A stretch of DNA of 16,721 bases from assembly GCA_025399215.1 (NCBI GenBank), contig MU621444.1, forward strand, positions 1 to 16,721. Reading direction: 5' to 3'. The stretch comes from Globomyces pollinis-pini (Eukaryota; Chytridiomycota; Chytridiomycetes; Rhizophydiales; Globomycetaceae). A program made the translations under genes and the position numbers. Of this stretch, positions 8,783 to 16,721 are shown one piece after another (the first letter of the stretch is position 1; the number at the start of each line of letters is the position of its first letter). The notes below the pieces were generated by a model that searched no databases, was not told where the DNA came from, and saw only the letters and a program-made list of their open reading frames with translations.

Positions 8783-9476
8783 TCAAATAGTACCTAGATT
8801 TTGAGCAGCATAGAAAGAAATCAAAATATTCAATTGATTCTCAAGTGCATTGACCCAATCCTGTAATTGATTCATCAATTTTGGTTCATCTCCACCTGCC
8901 AATTTCTGATAAAATCCAGCTCGGGCAGGACAAGCATTCATTGCTAGTGAAAAGATTGGTCGAATCAAAAAATTATGATGTTTGGATAACGTTTTCTCAT
9001 AAGCTTTTGTAAAGGATACTGATAATTCATCAGCAACATTTGCCAAATTCATCTTTAAAGCCAAAGACGCGAAACCTAATGCTCTACATAACCACAACAA
9101 TCCTTCCTAATTTATCAAAGCAAAGGATCATACTGTAGCAGTTTTACCCTTTTCAGCCTTTTCAGCCAATACCAATTGTTGTAAAGTTTGACTTTGATTT
9201 GGTTTTTGATCGAAACGATTTTTTAGTTTCTAATGATAAACCAGTAGTATTTTACGACAATATTTCCACTGATATCTGATCTTACTGGACCAAAAGCTGA
9301 ACCCATAGTATCTAATATGAATGATTTAAAAATAAACCCAATAATTTGACTAATGTTTCTGAAGCAGTCAAGAAAGGTACTTTAAGTTAGTAATGAATTT
9401 ATATACGAGTAGGAATTTCATTATTTAATAATTGAATTGTTACAAATGAATCTGTATTTTGATCAAAAAATGTCAT
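8783..9476 (-). CDS. GLTP: glycolipid transfer protein (GLTP domain)
   Basis: This is a soluble all-alpha protein that moves glycosphingolipids between membranes in the cytosol. Five exons (9476-9407, 9379-9338, 9311-9256, 9229-9134, 9106-8783) give 195 aa, close to the family's usual 200 or so. The introns are 27, 26, 26 and 27 nt. The first carries tactaac and ends in AAG; the second begins GTTTAT. The sugar-headgroup site is conserved: D50, N54 and K57 in S-D-I-S-G-N-I-V-K-L, W93 in G-L-L-W-L, and H132 in S-K-H-H-N-F-L-I, with the same spacing as the Asp/Asn/Lys/Trp/His set of animal GLTP. The basic residue usually following the W-L motif is C95 here. The ends match the family: I-P-T-L-P-F-L near the N-terminus and a final N-L-G-T-I. 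The start is the first ATG, 116 bp from the divergent RPA3 start. Confidence 0.92.
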
Positions 9477-9592
9477 TTTTTTTTAAAAAGTTATTCCAAG
9501 ACGAGATTTTGATCCAGGGTTGTCACGTGTGGACTAAGCAATTAAAAAAACAAAGGTCCAATAAATCGGACAAAAAATTTTGAACAAAAAAA
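9477..9592. promoter_or_regulatory. 116-bp bidirectional promoter, GLTP/RPA3
   Basis: This is the whole gap between two divergent start codons. It holds A/T runs on both sides and a palindromic E-box-type CACGTG at 9524-9529. CACGTG is the known target of bHLH factors in fungi, but its use here is inferred only from position. No clear TATA box is seen. Confidence 0.5.
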
Positions 9593-9964
9593 ATGGATGA
9601 TTTAAAAACACCAAGAGTAAATTCAACAACAATACAAAATCATATCGGAAATATAATCACTTTAGTCGGTACAATCATTTCAATCCAATCTCCTTATGCT
9701 GTCTTAGTCACTCCTGATCATGGTCAAACTCGTATTCTACTAGCTGATGTATATTCAACTACTTTTATCTTAGGATTCAAAATGTCAATTGGGTGTGGTT
9801 CAGGTGTTGGGAAAGGTTGAACCGGATTTATCAGTCGTCGAATTGGATTCGGTGGTTTATCCTAATGATTTCGGTATCTTGCAAACTTATTCATCCTAGA
9901 TACGGGAAATTATGATACCATGGTTTCAATGGCTACTAAACTACCTCTTATTTTCGGTTGGTAA
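9593..9964 (+). CDS. RPA3: replication protein A small subunit (RPA3 type)
   Basis: This is the smallest subunit of the RPA single-stranded-DNA-binding heterotrimer used in replication, repair and recombination. Exons 9593-9748, 9774-9873 and 9900-9964 give 106 aa across introns of 25 and 26 nt. The protein is a single OB fold. It begins with the family's P-R-V-N motif and G-N-I-I-T-L-V-G-T-I, and passes through the L-G-K-V-E-P-D-L-S-V strand characteristic of RPA3. It ends with N-D-F-D-T-G-N-Y-D, then K-L-P-L-I-F-G-W, the C-terminal helix that builds the trimer core. It is slightly shorter than yeast and human RPA3 (about 120 aa). Without splicing, the frame would end after 75 codons. It diverges from GLTP and converges on the acidic-protein gene. 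Confidence 0.92.
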
Positions 9965-9972
9965 CTTGTACC

Positions 9973-9978
9973 AATAAA
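9973..9978 (+). terminator. polyadenylation signal of RPA3
   Basis: AATAAA begins nine bases after the RPA3 stop codon. With the signal of the opposing gene 45 bp further on, the two 3' ends must nearly abut or overlap. Confidence 0.5.
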
Positions 9979-10022
9979 TAGCTTTAAAGTTTAAAAATCA
10001 ATAATACTTTTGGAAATTGGTA

Positions 10023-10028
10023 TTTATT
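10023..10028 (-). terminator. polyadenylation signal of the acidic-protein gene
   Basis: AATAAA on the minus strand, 30 nt beyond the stop codon at 10058. Confidence 0.5.
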
Positions 10029-10057
10029 AAGAAAAATAGAGGTATCAGAGTAAAAGT

Positions 10058-11148
10058 TTAATTAAGGATGGTATCTAACCACCCACCTTTACGTTTCCGT
10101 TTGGAATGGGAGGTTGTGGGTATGACTTCACTAGACTCAAAAGGACGGGGACTTGGTATCGGAGTTTCAAGTTCTGTTATAGATTGGATTTGCGTTTGGA
10201 CAGAATTGATATTGGAATGGGGAGTTTCGGTCACTTCAATAGATACGGGGTGTGTAAATGTTGGAGGTAATGAGGTTGTGGATGTTTGAGGGTCTTCTGC
10301 ATACCGTTCAAGACATAGATCAGAAAGCGGTGACTCGACATCAGATGTATTGGTGTTGGTTGAGCCAACAGGGACACTGGTAACAATCGGAACGTTCTGA
10401 GCAATGGAAACCGGCAAAATGGGTACAAATCCAACGTCATGTTTCAGTAAATGTGTTTTTTCCGCAATATTGGCTATAGTTATCTCGGGTATGATCTTGA
10501 GTGGACTAGCAGTCAACTGGGATGCCAGTTTCGGTTGTGGAATGGAATCCAGTTGATGTTGTTGTGATTCCATGGCCGTACCTCCATCTATTTCTTCTTC
10601 AATTTCTTCCTCTGATTCGGATTCGGGCATGGGTGGCATGATAAACCCACCCGATACTTCTTCTTCTTCTTCCTCATCTGATTGGTCTTGATCTGTTGTT
10701 TTGGAATATAATGGTATGGGTTTGGCTTTGGATTCCTTAACGATGTTTGGGCTTGACTTGGTTCGTGTATTTAATGGATCAGATATTCGATCAATTTTAT
10801 CTACAAATCAATTCAATCAATTCTACCTTGCGACATTTTTACTTGTTTGGGTACCCGTCCATTAGGGTCTCGATCATTTTTTTCTAAAATTCAATATTTC
10901 ATAAGATACCTTGGGACAGTTTAGTACTCTTGGTTAGATTTCCATCATCTATTGTCAGCAATAGGGAATCATACCATGACCTATGATTAATTCCTTCACT
11001 GTACCAGAATCCATCTGTAAACCTAAAGAAGATCCCACCTGTTGTTCCACATCAGAAATCTTTGGTTTTTTATCAACATGTCCATCTACATTCTTTATAG
11101 ATTTTTGTAATCTAAAATTGTAAGTCATGTTATGGATTACTCAATCAT
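10058..11148 (-). CDS. acidic, low-complexity protein of unknown function
   Basis: Exons 11148-11141, 11111-10975, 10948-10910, 10883-10827 and 10800-10058 give 327 aa; the introns are 29, 26, 26 and 26 nt. An alternative start at ATG 11128, reading through the first intron's end, gives 330 aa with the same body. The N-terminal third has a protein-like, probably conserved part (H-D-D-G-N-L-T-K, then P-N-G-R-V-P-K-Q-V-K and I-D-R-I-S-D-P-L). Then come two acidic runs (D-E-E-E-E-E-E and E-S-E-S-E-E-E-I-E-E-E-I), a long Ser/Thr/Pro-rich disordered stretch and a basic C-terminus, K-R-K-R-K-G-G-W-L-D-T-I-L-N. The basic cluster could be a nuclear localisation signal. A nuclear or chromatin-related role is only a guess; I do not recognise the family. 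It is on the same strand as the capping homologue and directly downstream of it. Confidence 0.7.
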
Positions 11149-12630
11149 TGTTTGTGATGATCTACGTTCACGTTGTTTCCAGTTTGAGCGTATTTTGTCA
11201 ATACTGGCTTCAAGCTTGATTTGTTAGTTTGTGTGGTTACTTGTTCAACGGTGATAGGATTGATTAATGATTTCCATCGGTGGTTTAATGCCTTTTCATC
11301 TTCGGCGGTGGTCTTGTCAGGCCTATACAATTAGTTTAAAATTTTTGATCAATTTCTATTTTGGAGTAATTGTAGTAGGATTTGAGAAGCATCAACGTAA
11401 ACAGATACGATGATTATCAATGAAATAGAATATGATAAAGGACGCAAATGTAAAGAATTTCAACAAGGTAATTATCAATGCATAGTTGCAACCAACACAG
11501 TGATGCTGGCAGCAGTGTAAAAAATATTACCTATAACGACAAAACCTCCAACCCCCTTTACGAGTTTTTCCAGCATATCCATTTTCCCACAACAAGGTCT
11601 CCCACAAAGGGTCAAATCGACAATCAATGATTTTACCCTCGGGGGATGCTAATCTCCACTGTTTTAGTAAATCAGTATCAGGGGTGAAATCATCGTAATA
11701 TTTATGTGTTTGTCGATCAGCAATCCAGAGTTGAAAACGTGATTTATGATCTTTATCCCAGAGTACTTTGACCTTAAATGAGAAACAATTGAATTCGGGT
11801 GTGTTCCAGTAAAACCTATAATGGTGAGTTAGGTTGGTAGATACCTATTGATGAGGAGATCAAATTATACCTATAGATGAGGAGATGAAAAAAGATACAA
11901 TTTAGCGGGTAGAGTAGATTGTAAAGAATAGGGAGCTTTTACAGGAGTAAACACCAAACCACGTAAATCAGGTTGATTGAGGAGAATGGAAGGAAAACCA
12001 TAGGAACGTTCGTGTTTTTTCATTTCGAATTTAAACGGAGGAATGTTATTCGAGAGGGTTTTTGCTAATTCGAGGTGAGGTTGTAAGATATCTTGAAGTA
12101 AGATCTAACGGTGAGAAGTAACACTATAGTACACCGATTCGAGTGGAAAAGGAACGTTGAGCGATACTCACACCATCGATAGCAATTAAATCAAAGGCCA
12201 TGAAAGTAAAGGAAGGCTAGGAAGGATGTGAGAACGTGAATAATTATACCCCATTAACAGATTGATGAATAATAATTTCCCCGTCTATCAATGTATCGTT
12301 ATGAAAGTGGTTTAAGTTTGACGGTAAAGGGAATAGCATCATATTATAAAGGAGAGAATTATTATTTGAGAATAAGAAGGTAGCAGGATTTGGGGTAGTT
12401 TTTAGTAATAGAAGAGCACGTTGACCACTACCCTTTTCTGATACAAAGTAATCGTAGTCTAGTAATACGTTAAGGGAGGATAGAGCTGATATGTGAGAGC
12501 AAGCGAAAGACTGTAATGGAGCTAAGGATTAGATTAAGAGAGTAAGGATACCATTTTGAATTCCTAATAAATTTGATATGGTGGCAATGATTGAGAGTGC
12601 GTATTTGGGATCAACCGCACCACCAATCAT
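11145..12630 (-). CDS. CEG1: mRNA-capping guanylyltransferase homologue with altered active site
   Basis: Capping guanylyltransferases transfer GMP to the mRNA 5' end in the nucleus. Six exons (12630-12552, 12521-12250, 12216-12133, 12104-11899, 11815-11531, 11322-11145) give 367 aa, a normal fungal length. The introns are 30, 33, 28, 83 and 208 nt. The fold is recognisable throughout: the N-terminal L-L-G-I-Q-N region; motif I at K56; motif III D-T-L-I-D-G-E (102-108); motif IIIa A-F-D-L-I-A-I-D-G (124-132); motif IV G-L-V-F-T-P-V-K-A-P-Y (194-204); the OB domain; and motif VI W-R-F-C-R-Y-R-P-D-K (303-312). Catalytic positions differ. Motif I reads K-G-S-G instead of KxDG, R193 replaces the Asp before GL(I/V)F, and motif V reads L-F-Y-W-N-T instead of LLKWKP. 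The frame is otherwise clean. It may be a fast-evolving true enzyme, a paralogue with a new role, or a pseudoenzyme. Confidence 0.85.
11816..11898 (-). other. 83-nt intron made of three abutting GT...TAG units
   Basis: Intron 4 of the capping homologue divides exactly into 11898-11871 (28 nt), 11870-11845 (26 nt) and 11844-11816 (29 nt). Each begins GTAT and ends TAG, and the next begins at once. Units 1 and 2 share the core atctcctcatc, so at least one unit arose by tandem duplication. Each unit has the size of the independent introns in this window. Removing all three restores the frame (AAA TT|G TTT). Confidence 0.75.
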
Positions 12631-12749
12631 GATAAACAAAAAAAAAATTAAAATCTTTTGAATTGTATTTATAATCAACCAACCCAAGCTCTATAAATAG
12701 TAATCAGGTATCTTATAACTAAGCTATAAATAGTAATCAGGTATCTTAA
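12631..12749. promoter_or_regulatory. 119-bp bidirectional promoter with duplicated TATA box
   Basis: This gap separates the start of the capping homologue from the start of the PPR gene. On the plus strand ctataaatagtaatcaggta occurs at 12691 and again at 12724. The perfect repeat is 25 bp (12691-12715 and 12724-12748), a 33-bp shift. Each copy holds a textbook TATAAATA box. The second lies only about 25 bp before the PPR start codon, so the upstream box is the better candidate for driving a full-length message. Confidence 0.65.
12691..12748. repeat. 33-bp-period tandem repeat carrying the TATA box
   Basis: The two 25-bp copies are identical; the 8 bp between them partly resembles the bases before the first copy. 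Identity implies a recent event. Confidence 0.9.
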
Positions 12750-15090
12750 ATGCGTATCTGGAACTTTACTAAAAGATACTGTATTAGAAATTACTCTACT
12801 ACAAATTACAATCACAAATTATTATCATCTTCTAATGAATTCACTATCGCTTTAGCAAATAGATTATCAACTAATGACCATATGATTTGGTTCAAAAATA
12901 TAATCAACATTCCTCACTTGTCTCACTCACAATTACAAATTGCTTTCAACTCTTTCCTATCTTTCTTATCTAACTCAAATCATCCAATCTCTCTCATTCA
13001 TGATATATTTCATCTCTTACCTTCTCAATTTAATATCACCCCAGATCTCAAAAATCATACTATCCTGTTACACTCATACTATCGTGCAAACCTTCACTCT
13101 CAATCTCTACTCCTCTTTGACTCAATACTCAAACTTGGCTTGGAACCTGATGATCATGTCTATAATATTATCATTCGTACTCATGTCTTGCTCGGAAATA
13201 TGGACAAAGCTCACCAGTTACTCTCCCTATACAACCTTAATACCCACCAGCCTCCCTCACTTATCCGTAAGTATCTATTTTAAAGTCTTTGTATTGCGAC
13301 CATCTCATCTGCTATCAATCCATATCTTTACCTAATCTTGAAATTATTCACAAAAAGTATCACTTTCATTCATTCTTACCTTTATTAAGACTCATATTTT
13401 AGTGTGGACATCGATACTGATTGGATATTGTTTAGATGCAAAGAAATATACCATGCAGGAAGCAAACGAGATCTTTCTTCAGATTAAAAAACAAGGATTA
13501 CAACCAGATATGAGGGTTTATAATACACTCATTCTGGGTTATACCATTAGACAGGATTATGATAAAGTCTTGGATCTTATCACAGAAATGGAACTACTTA
13601 GCTATCAACCAGATATTCACACTTATGCTATACTACAACGGTCCGTATTGTTACTACCTTCTCATCATAAACTCTCTATGTGGTTTATCAACACCTTTGA
13701 TCACATTCCATCCATTGATGATCTCCTCAATGAAAATTATCCATACAAGAGTATTTATACATTTAAAAATTTGTTTTCAATCTATAAACTTCAGCAAGAA
13801 CAACTCACTCTGGATATCGTTGCCAATATTATTCAATGTAACCCTCTCCTGAAAACAAATCAAGTTGCACTCTCACTTATCCTTTCTAATTTCATTCAGC
13901 AGCATTCCATTGAACCAGCCAAACAATTCATTTCTTTCATACAAGCGAACAATATACACCTCGATATCCGCATATATTCACTCATCATCCTTTTGGCATG
14001 TCAAAAAAAAGGTGGTGATCCAGCACAAACCTGGAAATTATTCGAGTACATGAAAGAAAATCGGATCTCTCCCAATACCATCACATTGCGTAACCTACTA
14101 ATGTTGGCTGTCAAAACTAGCAATGCTGGGAAAGTCACTGAGATTGTGGATTTAATTATTGATCATACTATTCCATTTACGTTCCAAATGTACCATTCTA
14201 TGATTGGAACTATCATTGGGTACAAGAAGAACCACAAATGGGTAGAACAGATAAAATTTAGTCGAATATTGGATCCAAACTTGATTTCATTCCAAGAATC
14301 GAATGGTATTGACAATGATTCAGTTCATCAGGATCTCAATCTTGTGGATGCGCCCAAAACCATGAATCCTCGTCCATTCATCAAAATTCATTCCAAAGCT
14401 TTAGACATTCTCAATCACATGCTAAGTCACAACCTTTTACCATCACAGGAACTCTTTACACAACTTGTCTCCATATGTACACTGAACCATTCGTATTTCC
14501 TACCTCAACTCTGGCACATCACTACCCTATCCCCTATGCAGATGGAAACGATGGAACAACCAACTGGAACCTTCAACCTTTACCAGTATATAATCATTCA
14601 AGTAGCCATGACTACCAATCTATGGCAGTTTGTCTCCGATACCCTACAACAACAGCCAGAATATTTACCTGTGGTTGTAACTTATCTAAAACAACTTGGT
14701 AAAGAAAAACAGGTAGCAGAACTATATACCGCATGGGATCATTTAACCACATATCCCATACTCACACAGACACTGTTAGAACAAATCGGGATCTATTGTT
14801 TAAACAAGCCACTTGTTGTCTACCTGTACAACCGCATACCATCCCACCAAATCCTGGAACGATACCAATGGGCGGTGATCCGAACGCTGGTATGGTGTGG
14901 TGATATCCGCGGCGCCGTTCGTATGGCCACTACAGGATTTGTTGAAAGTGGGGATGCTAGTGGACAGCCAGTGAAGGAGCTGAGACGGTGGTTACATTTG
15001 AAAGGTTTAGCGGACTATGAACATGATATTGTGGTGTTTTGGGAATCTGTTCATCCTGACTGGGTACAATTAGATGATGCGTTGAATTGA
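12750..15090 (+). CDS. mitochondrial pentatricopeptide-repeat (PPR) protein
   Basis: PPR proteins are helical-repeat RNA binders that act in organelle RNA stability, processing or translation. Exons 12750-13266 and 13403-15090 join in frame (735 codons, 734 aa). The 136-nt intron starts GTAAGT and ends TTTTAG, and is one of the few long introns here. The N-terminus (M-R-I-W-N-F-T-K-R-Y-C-I-R-N-Y-S) is basic, lacks acidic residues and has an R-N-Y-S cleavage-like site, as expected of a mitochondrial presequence. Repeats show the 35-residue rhythm: P-D-D-H-V-Y-N-I-I-I-R, then the exon junction, P-D-M-R-V-Y-N-T-L-I-L-G-Y, P-D-I-H-T-Y-A-I-L and later L-D-I-R-I-Y-S-L-I-I-L and S-P-N-T-I-T-L-R-N-L-L. 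The intron removes exactly the stretch that would break the 35-residue spacing. The C-terminal third has no obvious repeats. The target RNA and the orthologue cannot be assigned by eye. Confidence 0.88.
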
Positions 15091-15344
15091 TTGCATCTAG
15101 GTTTCTTTATATAATGCGTATTTAAAATTGATTGTGTAGATTTTTTGAGGACTAAATCTGGTAACGTGGTATATTTGAAACGAGTCCAAGATTTATTATT
15201 CTAGAACATCAATTTTGGCACGAATGGTCACCATCATTAGGCTAATATGACTCACCGCACCCCGATCAACACGGGGACCCATACAAATGCCATAAAAAAC
15301 CTTTCTTTCCATTTTTAAAATATAATTATTCAATACATTACTTG
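15091..15344. other. intergenic region, PPR to ABCC transporter
   Basis: It contains the 3' side of the PPR gene and the promoter side of the transporter. Only a weak 5-bp C/G stem (ccccg and cggggg-type arms at 15260-15264 and 15272-15276) and an AT-rich stretch before the start codon are visible. No gene and no clear AATAAA are seen. Confidence 0.4.
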
Positions 15345-16721
15345 ATGTTCTCAGTCTTAGATTTCAAGACTACCATCAACCTCGAGAATGAGTTGATCAC
15401 ACTGATCCAGCTAATGTACATCACCTACATTGGGTATACATATACTCAAGTCAAATCATTAACTGGACTACAACAAGTTGGTTCCAAAATCATTCCATAC
15501 ACCATAGCATTCAGTTGTGGATTACAAATCGTTGTATTGGCTATTGAATTTTGGTTTGTTCAAAGTACAGGTTGGTCCATTCAATTGCTCAACCATACAT
15601 TACTATGTCTTGGTTGGTGTTTACAGTTCATTGTACTCTTACGTAGTCTTAAATTCAATAATTATATCACCATATCATTACAGACTCTGTTATCTTTGAC
15701 TGCTCAATCGTATGAATTCTATCTATTTCAGGGAGTAGGGAATCAATATGGGTTGAAAATCACATCTTTGACAATCACTGGATTCATTCTAATACTCGAT
15801 ATCATCAATTCACCACCTAATGCAGCTTATTATCGATACTTGGTTGTAAATGACCGATTATACTGTCCAGAACCGTTTGCATCACTCTTTTCTACTTGGA
15901 CGTTTTCCTGGATCAATGATTTATTGGAAAAAGGATGGAAGGACCCATTGACAAATCAAGTGATTAGATTTTATGGTTTTATTGATTGATAGGATATTCC
16001 AAATCTCCTTGAAGATGATCAAATGAATCATATTATTGACAAGTGGAATCGGTTTCGGTATATAAGATATTGAGTTGATTGTAGAAATGTAAAGCATTCA
16101 GTAGTTTGGGATGTATTACTATTTACCAAGAGATATGCATTCTTACAGATTGTAGTAGCAATTTTATCATCCACACTTGAATTTTCCAAACCAATCTTTA
16201 TCAACTTGATTCTTCAGTTTATACAAAATAAACAACCAGGTGATAGTCTATGGGTTGGATTTGGGTACATTTTAGGGATGTTTTTGGTTTCCATCATCCA
16301 GACTATCGTTCAAGGTCAGATTAATTTGAATTCTAGACATTGGGGGATTCAAATTCGAGGGATCTTTATCTATGAAATCTTCAAAAAGAGTTTACGTAAA
16401 GCTAATTTACAGACACATAATGCTGATGAAGATCAAACAGCTTCCAATGTATGTTTCATCATGCCACTGATTTTGATTCTAGGGAAAAATTGTGAATTTG
16501 ATGTCTAGTGATACGTACGCTATTCAAGGGTACTTGATTGACATTCACGTCCCACTCATTGACCTTCCATTGACTATTGCGCTCTGTATCTGTGGATTGA
16601 TTTGGATCATGGGACCTAGTGTCTTCATTGGCATGACATTGATATTATTGAGTATGCCGTTAACATCATGGTTATTATCCAAAATGTACCACCTGACCAA
16701 GGAAAGCAAAGTACTGGGTGA
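15345..16721 (+). CDS. ABC transporter, ABCC/MRP subfamily (5' part, runs off window)
   Basis: ABCC proteins are ATP-driven exporters of conjugates and metabolites in the vacuolar or plasma membrane. Exons 15345-15959, 15993-16057, 16085-16448 and 16483 to the window end give about 427 aa so far; the introns are 33, 27 and 34 nt. The first 160 residues form several hydrophobic helices (the extra N-terminal TMD0 of long ABCC proteins). A linker follows with the hallmark C-P-E-P-F-A-S-L-F-S-T-W-T-F-S-W-I-N and K-G-W-K-D-P-L-T-N-Q-D-I-P. Then comes the first core transmembrane domain with helices around Q-I-V-V-A-I-L and G-D-S-L-W-V-G-F-G-Y, and the typical G-K-I-V-N-L-M-S-S-D-T loop after intron 3. 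The nucleotide-binding domains lie beyond the edge. The substrate is unknown. The start is the first ATG after the stop-rich leader. Confidence 0.92.

Noticed and set aside
9749..9899. RPA3 as a frameshifted pseudogene
   Set aside because: Both breaks coincide with GT...TAG segments of 25 and 26 nt, and removing them restores the complete RPA3 C-terminus.
10068..10289. 73-codon open frame on the plus strand
   Set aside because: It is antisense to the S/T/P-rich exon of the acidic protein; the long open antisense frame follows from that exon's composition.
11145..11322. Fusion of the capping homologue with the acidic protein into one polyprotein
   Set aside because: The downstream frame needs a donor leaving two bases of a codon. 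All five GT dinucleotides in the last capping exon are at codon boundaries, so no single splice to the TTTTAG acceptor gives the right frame.
12940..13335. 131-codon open frame on the plus strand
   Set aside because: It overlaps the PPR exon in another frame and runs through its intron. Its S/L/Y-rich composition is typical of a shifted frame.
15260..15276. Short C/G hairpin as a terminator
   Set aside because: The arms are only five bases and such terminators are not used in nuclear fungal genes.

Overview
The window is nuclear DNA from a fungus. It carries velvet-domain regulators, a family known only from fungi, next to an RPA3-type replication protein A subunit, a glycolipid transfer protein, an mRNA-capping guanylyltransferase homologue, a mitochondrial PPR protein and the 5' part of an ABCC (MRP-type) transporter. 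It is AT-rich. Its genes are interrupted by extremely short spliceosomal introns: of the 23 introns needed to rebuild the proteins, 20 are only 25-34 nt long, and the other three are 83, 136 and 208 nt. An early-diverging fungal lineage fits, but the species cannot be named from the sequence. Short ORFs badly understate the genes here, because most genes appear only once the tiny introns are removed.

Left half (1 to about 7870): gene-poor and repeat-rich. It holds a decaying tandem array of velvet genes: a relic at the left edge (about 90-170), two degenerate copies (about 585-940 and 1400-1810) and one copy whose velvet domain still reads through four exons (2554-3154). About 4.7 kb without a convincing gene follows. 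That stretch contains diverged duplications (about 430 bp and about 950 bp apart), a fresh perfect 90-bp tandem duplication, and minus-strand remnants of an unidentified protein family.

Right half (7869-16721): compact. A complete velvet gene (+) converges on a GLTP gene (-). GLTP and RPA3 (+) diverge from a 116-bp gap. RPA3 converges, across 93 bp, on an acidic protein gene (-) that lies immediately downstream of the capping-enzyme homologue (-). The second gene's possible start codon overlaps the first gene's stop codon. The capping homologue and the PPR gene (+) diverge from 119 bp containing a 33-bp tandem duplication that doubles a TATA box. The ABCC transporter (+) runs off the right edge.

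The genes do not form a pathway. Replication (RPA3), mRNA capping, lipid transfer, mitochondrial RNA metabolism, export and developmental regulation are simply neighbours. The most unusual points are the minimal introns, an 83-nt intron built of three abutting GT...TAG units, a capping-enzyme homologue that has lost catalytic residues in three motifs while keeping a clean reading frame, and the birth-and-death array of velvet genes.
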